Below are positions 40,001 through 52,780 of a stretch of 64,000 nt of DNA, one piece after another; the stretch's first letter is position 1, and every line of letters begins with the position of its first letter. Source of the stretch: Auanema rhodensis (Eukaryota > Nematoda > Chromadorea > Rhabditida > Rhabditidae); contig OZ059899.1 of the NCBI GenBank assembly GCA_964057225.1, positions 19,538,501 to 19,602,500 on the forward strand. Direction: 5' to 3'. Position numbers and translations under genes: made by a program. Below the pieces are notes generated by a model. That model ran no database searches. It saw nothing but the letters and a program-made list of their open reading frames with translations, and was not told the DNA's origin.

Positions 40001-40914
40001 TGCATGGTAACCATGATTTTGAAATTTACGTGAACTTTATTTTATGCTACATAAATGTACACGTGGTGTGCACTCGGTATGTATCTCGCTTCACGTGAAA
40101 GATAAAGAGATGAGGTTTTCCCAATTAGATTCCCCATGTCCATATTAGTCTAAAAACAAATTTTTATCGATATTGGTGCATGGTAACCATGACTTTGAAA
40201 TTTACGTGAACTTTATTTTATGCTACATAAATGTACACGTGGTGTGCACTCGGTATGTATCTCGCTTCACGTGAAAGAAAAAGAGATGCGGTTTCCAAAA
40301 TTAGATTCCCCATGTCCATATTAGTCTAAAAACAGTTTTTTACTGATATTGGTGCATGGTAACCATGATTTTGAAATTTACGTGAACTTTAATTTATGCT
40401 AATTAAATGTACACATGATGTGCACTCGGTATGTAACTCGCTTCACGTGAAAGATAAAGAGATGCGGTTTTCAAAATTAGATTCCCCATGTCCATATTAG
40501 TCTAAAAACAAATTTTTATTGATATTGGTGCATGGTAACCATGACTTTGAATTTTACGTGAACTTTAATTTATGCTAATTAAACGTACACGTGGTGTGCA
40601 CTCGGTATGTAACTCGCTTCACGTGAAAGATAAAGAGATGCGGTTTTCAAAAATAGATTCCCCATGTCCATATTAGTCTAAAAACAAATTTTTATTGATA
40701 TTGGTGCATGGTAACCATGACTTTGAATTTTACGTGAACTTTAATTTATGCTAATTAAATGTACACGTGATGTGCACTTGGTATGTAACTTGCTTCACGT
40801 GAAAGATAAAGAGATGCGGTTTTCAAAATTAGATTTCCCATGTCCATATTAGTCTTAAAACAAATTTTTATTGATATTGGTGCATGGTAACCATGACTTT
40901 GAAATTTACGTGAA

Positions 40915-40955
40915 CTTTAGTTTATGCTAATTAAATGTACACGTTGGTGTGCACT
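40915..40955 (+). repeat. 177-bp B monomer with 1-bp insertion
   Basis: This monomer reads GTACACGTTGGTGTG where others read GTACACGTGGTGTG, and TTTAGTTTATGC in place of TTTAATTTATGC. It is private to this copy among those I read, so it post-dates the block duplications around it. It explains the 1-bp difference between otherwise exact duplication offsets. Confidence 0.8.
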
Positions 40956-43900
40956 CGGTATGTAACTCGCTTCACGTGAAAGATAAAGAGATGCGGTTTT
41001 TAAAATTAGACTCCCCATGTCCATATTAGTCTAAAAACAAATTTTTATTGATATTGGTGCATGGTAACCATGACTTTGAAATTTACGTGAACTTTAATTT
41101 ATGCTAATTAAATGTACACGTGGTGTGCACTCGGTATGTAACTCGCTTCACGTGAAAGATAAAGAGATGCGGTTTTTAAAATTAGATTCCCCATGTCCAT
41201 ATTAGTCTGAAAACAATTTTTTACTGATATTGGTGCATGGTAACCATGACTTTGAATTTTACGTGAACTTTAATTTATGCTAATTAAACGTACACGTGGT
41301 GTGCACTCGGTATGTAACTCGCTTCACGTGAAAGATAAAGAGATGCGGTTTTCAAAAATAGATTCCCCATGTCCATATTAGTCTAAAAACAAATTTTTAT
41401 TGATATTGGTGCATGGTAACCATGACTTTGAATTTTACGTGAACTTTAATTTATGCTAATTAAATGTACACGTGATGTGCACTTGGTATGTAACTTGCTT
41501 CACGTGAAAGATAAAGAGATGCGGTTTTCAAAATTAGATTTCCCATGTCCATATTAGTCTTAAAACAAATTTTTATTGATATTGGTGCATGGTAACCATG
41601 ACTTTGAAATTTACGTGAACTTTAATTTATGCTAATTAAATGTACACGTGGTGTGCACTCGGTATGTAACTCGCTTCACGTGAAAGATAAAGAGATGCGG
41701 TTTTTAAAATTAGACTCCCCATGTCCATATTAGTCTAAAAACAAATTTTTATTGATATTGGTGCATGGTAACCATGACTTTGAAATTTACGTGAACTTTA
41801 ATTTATGCTAATTAAATGTACACGTGGTGTGCACTCGGTATGTAACTCGCTTCACGTGAAAGATAAAGAGATGCGGTTTTTAAAATTAGATTCCCCATGT
41901 CCATATTAGTCTGAAAACAATTTTTTACTGATATTGGTGCATGGTAACCATGACTTTGAAATTTACGTGAACTTTAATTTATGCTAATTAAATGTACAAG
42001 TGATGTGCACTTGGTATGTAACTCGCTTCACGTGAAAGATAAGGAGATGCGGTTTTCACAATTAGATTCCCCATGTCCATATTAGTCTAAAAACAAATTT
42101 TTATTGATATTGGTGCATGGTAACCATGACTTTGAAATCTACGTGAACTTTAATTTATGCTAATTAAATGTACACGTGATGTGCACTTGGTATGTAACTC
42201 GCTTCACGTGAAAGATAAAGAGATGCGGTTTTCAAAATTAGATTTCCCATGTCCATATTAGTCTTAAAACAAATTTTTATTGATATTGGTGCATGGTAAC
42301 CATGACTTTGAAATTTACGTGAACTTTAATTTATGCTAATTAAATGTACACGTGGTGTGCACTCGGTATGTAACTCGCTTCACGTGAAAGATAAAGAGAT
42401 GCGGTTTTTAAAATTAGACTCCCCATGTCCATATTAGTCTAAAAACAAATTTTTATTGATATTGGTGCATGGTAACCATGACTTTGAAATTTACGTGAAC
42501 TTTAATTTATGCTAATTAAATGTACACGTGGTGTGCACTCGGTATGTAACTCGCTTCACGTGAAAGATAAAGAGATGCGGTTTTTAAAATTAGATTCCCC
42601 ATGTCCATACTAGTCTGAAAACAATTTTTTACTGATATTGGTGCATGGTAACCATGACTTTGAAATTTACGTGAACTTTAATTTATGCTAATTAAATGTA
42701 CACGTGATGTGCACTTGGTATGTAACTCGCTTCACGTGAAAGATAAAGAGATGCGGTTTTTAAAATTAGATTCCCCATGTCCATATTAGTCTAGAAACAA
42801 ATTTTTATTGATATTGGTGCATGGTAACCATGACTTTGAAATTTACGTGAACTTTAATTTATGCTAATTAAATGTACACGTGATGTGCACTTGGTATGTA
42901 ACTTGCTTCACGTGAAAGATAAAGAGATGCGGTTTTCAAAATTAGATTCTTCATGTCCATATTAGTCATAAAACAAATTTTCATTGATATTGGTGCATGG
43001 TAACCATGACTTTGAAATTTACGTGAACTTTATTTTATGCTACATAAATGTACACGTGGTGTGCACTCGGTATGTATCTCGCTTCACGTGAAAGATAAAG
43101 AGATGCGGTTTCCAAAATTAGATTCCTCATGTCCATATTAGTCTAAAAACAGTTTTTTACTGATATTGGTGCATGGTAACCATGATTTTGAAATTTACGT
43201 GAACTTTATTTTATGCTACATAAATGTACACGTGGTGTGCACTCGGTATGTATCTCGCTTCACGTGAAAGATAAAGAGATGCGGTTTCCAAAATTAGATT
43301 CCCCATGTCCATATTAGTCTAAAAACAAATTTTTATCGATATTGGTGCATGGTAACCATGACTTTGAAATTTACGTGAACTTTATTTTATGCTACATAAA
43401 TGTACACGTGGTGTGCACTCGGTATGTATCTCGCTTCACGTGAAAGATAAAGAGATGCGGTTTCCAAAATTAGATTCCACATGTCCATATTAGTCTAAAA
43501 ACAGTTTTTTACTGATATTGGTGCATGGTAACCATGATTTTGAAATTTACGTGAACTTTAATTTATGCTAATTAAATGTACACATGGTGTGCACTCGGTA
43601 TGTAACTCGCTTCACGTGAAAGATAAAGAGATGCGGTTTTCGAAATTAGATTCCCCATGTCCATATTAGTCTAAAAACAAATTTTTATTGATATTGGTGC
43701 ATGGTAACCATGACTTTGAAATTTACGTGAACTTTAATTTATGCTAATTAAATGTACACGTGATGTGCACTTGGTATGTAACTCGCTTCACGTGAAAGAT
43801 AAAGAGATGCAGTTCTCAAAATTAGATTCCCCATGTCCATATTAGTCTAAAAACAAATTTTTATTGATATTGGTGCATGGTAACCATGACTTTGAAATTT

Positions 43901-45589
43901 ACGTGAACTTTAATTTATGCTAATTAAATGTACACGTGATGTGCACTTGGTATGTAACTTGCTTCACGTGAAAGATAAAGAGATGCGGTTTTCAAAATTA
44001 GATTCCCCATGTCCATATTAGTCTTAAAACAAATTTTTATTGATATTGGTGCATGGTAACCATGACTTTGAAATTTACGTGAACTTTAATTTATGCTCAT
44101 TAAATGTACACGTGATGTGCACTTGGTATGTAACTCGCTTCACGTGAAAGATAAAGAGATGCGGTTTCCAAAATTAGATTCCCCATGTCCATATTAGTCT
44201 AAAAACAAATTTTTATCGATATTGGTGCATGGTAACCATGACTTTGAAATTTACGTGAACTTTATTTTATGCTACATAAATGTACACGTGGTGTGCACTC
44301 GGTATGTATCTCGCTTCACGTGAAAGATAAAGAGATGCGGTTTCCAAAATTAGATTCCCCATGTCCATATTAGTCTAAAAACAGTTTTTTACTGATATTG
44401 GTGCATGGTAACCATGATTTTGAAATTTACGTGAACTTTATTTTATGCTACATAAATGTACACGTGGTGTGCACTCGGTATGTATCTCGCTTCACGTGAA
44501 AGATAAAGAGATGCGGTTTCCAAAATTAGATTCCCCATGTCCATATTAGTCTAAAAACAAATTTTTATTGTTATTGGTGCATGGTAACCATGATTTTGAA
44601 ATTTACGTGAACTTTAATTTATGCTAATTAAATTTACACATGGTGTGCACTTGGTATGTAACTTGCTTCACGTGAAAGATAAAGAGATGCGGTTTTCAAA
44701 ATTAGATTCCCCATGTCCATATTAGTCTAAAAACAAATTTTTATTGATATTGGTGCATGGTAACCATGACTTTGAAATTTACGTGAACTTTAATTTATGC
44801 TAATTAAATGTACACGTGATGTGCACTTGGTATGTAACTTGCTTCACGTGAAAGATAAAGAGATGCAGTTCTCAAAATTAGATTCCCCATGTCCATATTA
44901 GTCTAAAAACAAATTTTTATTGATATTGGTGCATGGTAACCATGACTTTGAAATTTACGTGAACTTTAATTTATGCTAATTAAATGTACACGTGATGTGC
45001 ACTTGGTATGTAACTTGCTTCACGTGAAAGATAAAGAGATGCGGTTTTCAAAATTAGATTCCCCATGTCCATATTAGTCTTAAAACAAATTTTTATTGAT
45101 ATTGGTGCATGGTAACCATGACTTTGAAATTTACGTGAACTTTAATTTATGCTAATTAAATGTACACGTGATGTGCACTTGGTATGTAACTTGCTTCACG
45201 TGAAAGATAAAGAGATGCGGTTTTCAAAATTAGATTCCCCATGTCCATATTAGTCTTAAAACAAATTTTTATTGATATTGGTGCATGGTAACCATGACTT
45301 TGAAATTTACGTGAACTTTAATTTATGCTAATTAAATGTACACGTGGTGTGCACCCGGTATGTAACTCGCTTCACGTGAAAGATAAAGAGATGAGGTTTT
45401 CCCAATTAGATTCCCCATGTCCATATTAGTCTAAAAACAAATTTTTATCGATATTGGTGCATGGTAACCATGACTTTGAAATTTACGTGAACTTTAATTT
45501 ATGCTAATTAAATGTACACGTGGTGTGCACCCGGTATGTAACTCGCTTCACGTGAAAGATAAAGAGATGAGGTTTTCCCAATTAGATTC

Positions 45590-45619
45590 CCCATGTCCAT
45601 ATTACCCATGTCCATATTA
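45590..45619 (+). repeat. 15-bp internal duplication in one B monomer
   Basis: CCCATGTCCATATTA at 45590-45604 is directly repeated at 45605-45619. The monomer is 191 bp between landmarks at 45476 and 45667, instead of 176. No other copy in the window has it. Replication slippage is the likely cause. Confidence 0.9.
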
Positions 45620-46519
45620 GTCTAAAAACAAATTTTTATTGATATTGGTGCATGGTAACCATGACTTTGAAATTTACGTGAACTTTATTTTATGCTACAT
45701 AAATGTACACGTGGTGTGCACTCGGTATGTATCTCGCTTCACGTGAAAGATAAAGAGATGCGGTTTCCAAAATTAGATTCCCCATGTCCATATTAGTCTT
45801 AAAACAAATTTTTATTGATATTGGTGCATGGTAACCATGACTTTGAAATTTACGTGAACTTTATTTTATGCTACATAAATGTACACGTGGTGTGCACTCG
45901 GTATGTATCTCGCTTCACGTGAAAGATAAAGAGATGCGGTTTCCAAAATTAGATTCCCCATGTCCATATTAGTCTAAAAACAGTTTTTTACTGATATTGG
46001 TGCATGGTAACCATGATTTTGAAATTTACGTGAACTTTAATTTATGCTAATTAAATGTACACATGGTGTGCACTCGGTATGTAACTCGCTTCACGTGAAA
46101 GATAAAGAGATGCGGTTTTCGAAATTAGATTCCCCATGTCCATATTAGTCTTAAAACAAATTTTTATTGATATTGGTGCATGGTAACCATGACTTTGAAA
46201 TTTACGTGAACTTTAATTTATGCTAATTAAATGTACACGTGATGTGCACTTGGTATGTAACTTGCTTCACGTGAAAGATAGAGAGATGCGGTTTTCAAAA
46301 TTAGATTCCCCATGTCCATATTAGTCTTAAAACAAATTTTTATTGATATTGGTGCATGGTAACCATGACTTTGAAATTTACGTGAACTTTAATTTATGCT
46401 AATTAAATGTACACGTGATGTGCACTTGGTATGTAACTCGCTTCACGTGAAAGATAAAGAGATGAGGTTTTCCCAATTAGATTCCCCATGTCCATATTAG
46501 TCTTAAAACAAATTTTTAT

Positions 46520-49500
46520 TGATATTGGTGCATGGTAACCATGACTTTGAAATTTACGTGAACTTTAATTTATGCTAATTAAATGTACACGTGATGTGCA
46601 CTTGGTATGTAACTCGCTTCACGTGAAAGATAAAGAGATGCAGTTCTCAAAATTAGATTCCCCATGTCCATATTAGTCTAAAAACAAATTTTTATTGATA
46701 TTGGTGCATGGTAACCATGACTTTGAAATTTACGTGAACTTTATTTTATGCTACATAAATGTACACGTGGTGTGCACTCGGTATGTATCTCGCTTCACGT
46801 GAAAGATAAAGAGATGCGGTTTCCAAAATTAGATTCCCCATGTCCATATTAGTCTAAAAACAGTTTTTTACTGATATTGGTGCATGGTAACCATGATTTT
46901 GAAATTTACGTGAACTTTATTTTATGCTACATAAATGTACACGTGGTGTGCACTCGGTATGTATCTCGCTTCACGTGAAAGATAAAGAGATGCGGTTTCC
47001 AAAATTAGATTCCCCATGTCCATATTAGTCTAAAAACAAATTTTTATCGATATTGGTGCATGGTAACCATGACTTTGAAATTTACGTGAACTTTATTTTA
47101 TGCTACATAAATGTACACGTGGTGTGCACTCGGTATGTATCTCGCTTCACGTGAAAGATAAAGAGATGCGGTTTCCAAAATTAGATTCCCCATGTCCATA
47201 TTAGTCTAAAAACAGTTTTTTACTGATATTGGTGCATGGTAACCATGATTTTGAAATTTACGTGAACTTTATTTTATGCTACATAAATGTACACGTGGTG
47301 TGCACTCGGTATGTATCTCGCTTCACGTGAAAGATAAAGAGATGCGGTTTCCAAAATTAGATTCCCCATGTCCATATTAGTCTAAAAACAAATTTTTATC
47401 GATATTGGTGCATGGTAACCATGACTTTGAAATTTACGTGAACTTTATTTTATGCTACATAAATGTACACGTGGTGTGCACTCGGTATGTATCTCGCTTC
47501 ACGTGAAAGATAAAGAGATGCGGTTTCCAAAATTAGATTCCCCATGTCCATATTAGTCTAAAAACAGTTTTTTACTGATATTGGTGCATGGTAACCATGA
47601 TTTTGAAATTTACGTGAACTTTAATTTATGCTAATTAAATTTACACATGGTGTGCACTCGGTATGTAACTCGCTTCACGTGAAAGATAAAGAGATGCGGT
47701 TTTCGAAATTAGATTCCCCATGTCCATATTAGTCTAAAAACAAATTTTTATTGATATTGGTGCATGGTAACCATGACTTTGAAATTTACGTGAACTTTAA
47801 TTTATGCTAATTAAATGTACACGTGATGTGCACTTGGTATGTAACTTGCTTCACGTGAAAGATAAAGAGATGCAGTTCTCAAAATTAGATTCTCCATGTC
47901 CATATTAGTCTAAAAACAAATTTTTATTGATATTGGTGCATGGTAACCATGACTTTGAAATTTACGTGAACTTTAATTTATGCTAATTAAATGTACACGT
48001 GATGTGCACTTGGTATGTAACTTGCTTCACGTGAAAGATAAAGAGATGCGGTTTTCAAAATTAGATTCCCCATGTCCATATTAGTCTTAAAACAAATTTT
48101 TATTGATATTGGTGCATGGTAACCATGACTTTGAAATTTACGTGAACTTTAATTTATGCTAATTAAATGTACACGTGGTGTGCACCCGGTATGTAACTCG
48201 CTTCACGTGAAAGATAAAGAGATGAGGTTTTCCCAATTATATTCCCCATGTCCATATTAGTCTAAAAACAAATTTTTATCGATATTGGTGCATGGTAACC
48301 ATGACTTTGAAATTTACGTGAACTTTATTTTATGCTACATAAATGTACACGTGGTGTGCACTCGGTATGTATCTCGCTTCACGTGAAAGATAAAGAGATG
48401 CGGTTTCCAAAATTAGATTCCCCATGTCCATATTAGTCTAAAAACAGTTTTTTACTGATATTGGTGCATGGTAACCATGATTTTGAAATTTACGTGAACT
48501 TTAATTTATGCTAATTAAATGTACACATGGTGTGCACTCGGTATGTAACTCGCTTCACGTGAAAGATAAAGAGATGCGGTTTTCAAAATTAGATTCCCCA
48601 TGTCCATATTAGTCTAAAAACAAATTTTTATTGATATTGGTGCATGGTAACCATGACTTTGAAATTTACGTGAACTTTAATTTATGCTAATTAAATGTAC
48701 ACGTGATGTGCACTTGGTATGTAACTCGCTTCACGTGAAAGATAAAGAGATGCAGTTCTCAAAATTAGATTCCCCATGTCCATATTAGTCTAAAAACAAA
48801 TTTTTATTGATATTGGTGCATGGTAACCATGACTTTGAAATTTACGTGAACTTTATTTTATGCTACATAAATGTACACGTGGTGTGCACTCGGTATGTAT
48901 CTCGCTTCACGTGAAAGATAAAGAGATGCGGTTTCCAAAATTAGATTCCCCATGTCCATATTAGTCTAAAAACAGTTTTTTACTGATATTGGTGCATGGT
49001 AACCATGATTTTGAAATTTACGTGAACTTTATTTTATGCTACATAAATGTACACGTGGTGTGCACTCGGTATGTATCTCGCTTCACGTGAAAGATAAAGA
49101 GATGCGGTTTCCAAAATTAGATTCCCCATGTCCATATTAGTCTAAAAACAAATTTTTATCGATATTGGTGCATGGTAACCATGACTTTGAAATTTACGTG
49201 AACTTTATTTTATGCTACATAAATGTACACGTGGTGTGCACTCGGTATGTATCTCGCTTCACGTGAAAGATAAAGAGATGCGGTTTCCAAAATTAGATTC
49301 CCCATGTCCATATTAGTCTAAAAACAGTTTTTTACTGATATTGGTGCATGGTAACCATGATTTTGAAATTTACGTGAACTTTATTTTATGCTACATAAAT
49401 GTACACGTGGTGTGCACTCGGTATGTATCTCGCTTCACGTGAAAGATAAAGAGATGCGGTTTCCAAAATTAGATTCCCCATGTCCATATTAGTCTAAAAA

Positions 49501-50743
49501 CAAATTGTTATCGATATTGGTGCATGGTAACCATGACTTTGAAATTTACGTGAACTTTATTTTATGCTACATAAATGTACACGTGGTGTGCACTCGGTAT
49601 GTATCTCGCTTCACGTGAAAGATAAAGAGATGCGGTTTCCAAAATTAGATTCCCCATGTCCATATTAGTCTAAAAACAGTTTTTTACTGATATTGGTGCA
49701 TGGTAACCATGATTTTGAAATTTACGTGAACTTTAATTTATGCTAATTAAATTTACACATGGTGTGCACTCGGTATGTAACTCGCTTCACGTGAAAGATA
49801 AAGAGATGCGGTTTTCGAAATTAGATTCCCCATGTCCATATTAGTCTAAAAACAAATTTTTATTGATATTGGTGCATGGTAACCATGACTTTGAAATTTA
49901 CGTGAACTTTAATTTATGCTAATTAAATGTACACGTGATGTGCACTTGGTATGTAACTTGCTTCACGTGAAAGATAAAGAGATGCAGTTCTCAAAATTAG
50001 ATTCTCCATGTCCATATTAGTCTAAAAACAAATTTTTATTGATATTGGTGCATGGTAACCATGACTTTGAAATTTACGTGAACTTTAATTTATGCTAATT
50101 AAATGTACACGTGATGTGCACTTGGTATGTAACTTGCTTCACGTGAAAGATAAAGAGATGCGGTTTTCAAAATTAGATTCCCCATGTCCATATTAGTCTT
50201 AAAACAAATTTTTATTGATATTGGTGCATGGTAACCATGACTTTGAAATTTACGTGAACTTTAATTTATGCTAATTAAATGTACACGTGGTGTGCACCCG
50301 GTATGTAACTCGCTTCACGTGAAAGATAAAGAGATGAGGTTTTCCCAATTATATTCCCCATGTCCATATTAGTCTAAAAACAAATTTTTATCGATATTGG
50401 TGCATGGTAACCATGACTTTGAAATTTACGTGAACTTTATTTTATGCTACATAAATGTACACGTGGTGTGCACTCGGTATGTATCTCGCTTCACGTGAAA
50501 GATAAAGAGATGCGGTTTCCAAAATTAGATTCCCCATGTCCATATTAGTCTAAAAACAGTTTTTTACTGATATTGGTGCATGGTAACCATGATTTTGAAA
50601 TTTACGTGAACTTTAATTTATGCTAATTAAATGTACACATGGTGTGCACTCGGTATGTAACTCGCTTCACGTGAAAGATAAAGAGATGCGGTTTTCAAAA
50701 TTAGATTCCCCATGTCCATATTAGTCTAAAAACAAATTTTTAT
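46520..50743 (+). repeat. 12-monomer (2112-bp) higher-order block in tandem, satellite B
   Basis: Block one (about 46520-48631) is followed by block two (about 48632-50743). AATTTACACATGG occurs at 47637 and 49749, and CCCAATTATATTCC at 48232 and 50344; both pairs are 2112 bp apart. Each block contains an internal 352-bp alternation: monomers with CAGTTTTTTACTG then ATGATTTTG alternate with monomers having CAAATTTTTATCG then ATGACTTTG. Block two has private changes (CAAATTGTTATCG near 49501; GGTAAGTAAC at 50828). Confidence 0.85.
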
Positions 50744-52250
50744 TGATATTGGTGCATGGTAACCATGACTTTGAAATTTACGTGAACTTTAATTTATGCT
50801 AATTAAATGTACACGTGATGTGCACTTGGTAAGTAACTCGCTTCACGTGAAAGATAAAGAGATGCAGTTCTCAAAATTAGATTCCCCATGTCCATATTAG
50901 TCTAAAAACAAATTTTTATTGATATTGGTGCATGGTAACCATGACTTTGAAATTTACGTGAACTTTAATTTATGCTAATTAAATGTACACGTGATGTGCA
51001 CTTGGTATGTAACTTGCTTCACGTGAAAGATAAAGAGATGCGGTTTTCAAAATTAGATTCCCCATGTCCATATTAGTCTTAAAACAAATTTTTATTGATA
51101 TTGGTGCATGGTAACCATGACTTTGAAATTTACGTGAACTTTAATTTATGCTAATTAAATGTACACGTGATGTGCACTTGGTATGTAACTTGCTTCACGT
51201 GAAAGATAAAGAGATGCGGTTCTCAAAATTAGATTCCCCATGTCCATATTAGTATTAAAACAAATTTTTATTGATATTGGTGCATGGTAACCATGACTTT
51301 GAAATTTACGTGAACTTTAATTTATGCTAATTAAATGTACACGTGGTGTGCACTCGCTATGTAACTCGCTTCACGTGAAAGATAAAGAGATGCGGTTTTT
51401 AAAATTAGATTCCCCATGTCCATATTAGTCTAAAAACAAATTTTTATCGATATTGGTGCATGGTAACCATGACTTTGAAATTTACGTGAACTTTAATTTA
51501 TGCTAATTAAATGTACACGTGGTGTGCACTCGGTATGTAACTTGCTTCACGTGAGAGATAAAGAGATGCGGTTTTTAAAATTAGATTCCCCATGTCCATA
51601 TTAGTCTGAAAACATATTTTTATTGATATTGGTGCATGGTAACCATGACTTTGAAATTTACGTGAACTTTAATTTATGCTAATTAAATGTACACGTGATG
51701 TGCACTTGGTATGTAACTTGCTTCACGTGAAAGATAAAGAGATGCGGTTCTCAAAATTAGATTCCCCATGTCCATATTAGTATTAAAACAAATTTTTATT
51801 GATATTGGTGCATGGTAACCATGACTTTGAAATTTACGTGAACTTTAATTTATGCTAATTAAATGTACACGTGGTGTGCACTCGCTATGTAACTCGCTTC
51901 ACGTGAAAGATAAAGAGATGCGGTTTTTAAAATTAGATTCCCCATGTCCATATTAGTCTAAAAACAAATTTTTATCGATATTGGTGCATGGTAACCATGA
52001 CTTTGAAATTTACGTGAACTTTATTTTATGCTACATTAATGTACACGTGGTGTGCACTCGGTATGTAACTCGCTTCACGTGAGAGATAAAGAGATGCGGT
52101 TTTTAAAATTAGATTCCCCATGTCCATATTAGTCTGAAAACATATTTTTATTGATATTGGTGCATGGTAACCATGACTTTGAAATTTACGTGAACTTTAA
52201 TTTATGCTAATTAAATGTACACGTGATGTGCACTTGGTATGTAACTCGCT
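48650..52250 (+). repeat. 20-monomer segment, left partner of a 4048-bp-offset duplication
   Basis: About 3.5 kb here recurs at about 52700-56300, displaced by 4048 bp (23 monomers). Five markers agree exactly: GCAGTTCTC (48753 and 52801), AATTTACACATGG (49749 and 53797), CCCAATTATATTCC (50344 and 54392), GGTAAGTAAC (50828 and 54876) and AGTATTAAAAC (51251 and 55299). GAGAGATAAAG at 51553 and 52081 pairs with 55601 and 56129. The segment includes the second 12-monomer block. Confidence 0.85.
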
Positions 52251-52780
52251 TCACGTGAAAGATAAAGAGATGCAGTTCTCAAAATTAGATTCCCCATGTC
52301 CATATTAGTCTAAAAACAAATTTTTATTGATATTGGTGCATGGTAACCATGACTTTGAAATTTACGTGAACTTTAATTTATGCTAATTAAATGTACACGT
52401 GGTGTGCACTCGCTATGTAACTCGCTTCACGTGAAAGATAAAGAGATGCGGTTTTTAAAATTAGATTCCCCATGTCCATATTAGTCTAAAAACAAATTTT
52501 TATCGATATTGGTGCATGGTAACCATGACTTTGAAATTTACGTGAACTTTATTTTATGCTACATTAATGTACACGTGGTGTGCACTCGGTATGTAACTCG
52601 CTTCACGTGAGAGATAAAGAGATGCGGTTTTTAAAATTAGATTCCCCATGTCCATATTAGTCTGAAAACATATTTTTATTGATATTGGTGCATGGTAACC
52701 ATGACTTTGAAATTTACGTGAACTTTAATTTATGCTAATTAAATGTACACGTGATGTGCACTTGGTATGTAACTCGCTTC
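51251..52780 (+). repeat. 528-bp trimer (three-monomer higher-order repeat), satellite B
   Basis: Three monomer types follow in order: one with GCGGTTCTC or GCAGTTCTC, one with CGCTATGTAAC and TTATCGAT, and one with GAGAGATAAAG and CTGAAAACATATTTTT. GAGAGATAAAG at 51553, 52081 and 52609 is spaced exactly 528 bp, and AGTATTAAAAC at 51251 and 51779 likewise. The third unit substitutes GCAGTTCTC with AGTCTAAAAAC, a sign of conversion from another monomer type. Confidence 0.83.

Larger units (their letters stand above)
34200..46500 (+). repeat. Satellite B central zone: 5-, 28- and 33-monomer duplications
   Basis: The TACAAGTG monomer at 36186 recurs at 41995, and CTAGAAAC at 36982 recurs at 42791. 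Both offsets are 5809 bp, that is 33 monomers plus the 1-bp insertion near 40944. A stretch at about 37.1-39.2 kb recurs at about 42.0-44.1 kb with offset 4929 bp (28 monomers plus that base), including a rare CTCATTAAAT at 39167 and 44096. A five-monomer tandem duplication (880 bp) links TAAGGAGATG at 36231 to 37111. The monomer at about 37021-37170 is a hybrid of two allele types and marks an exchange point. Confidence 0.75.
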
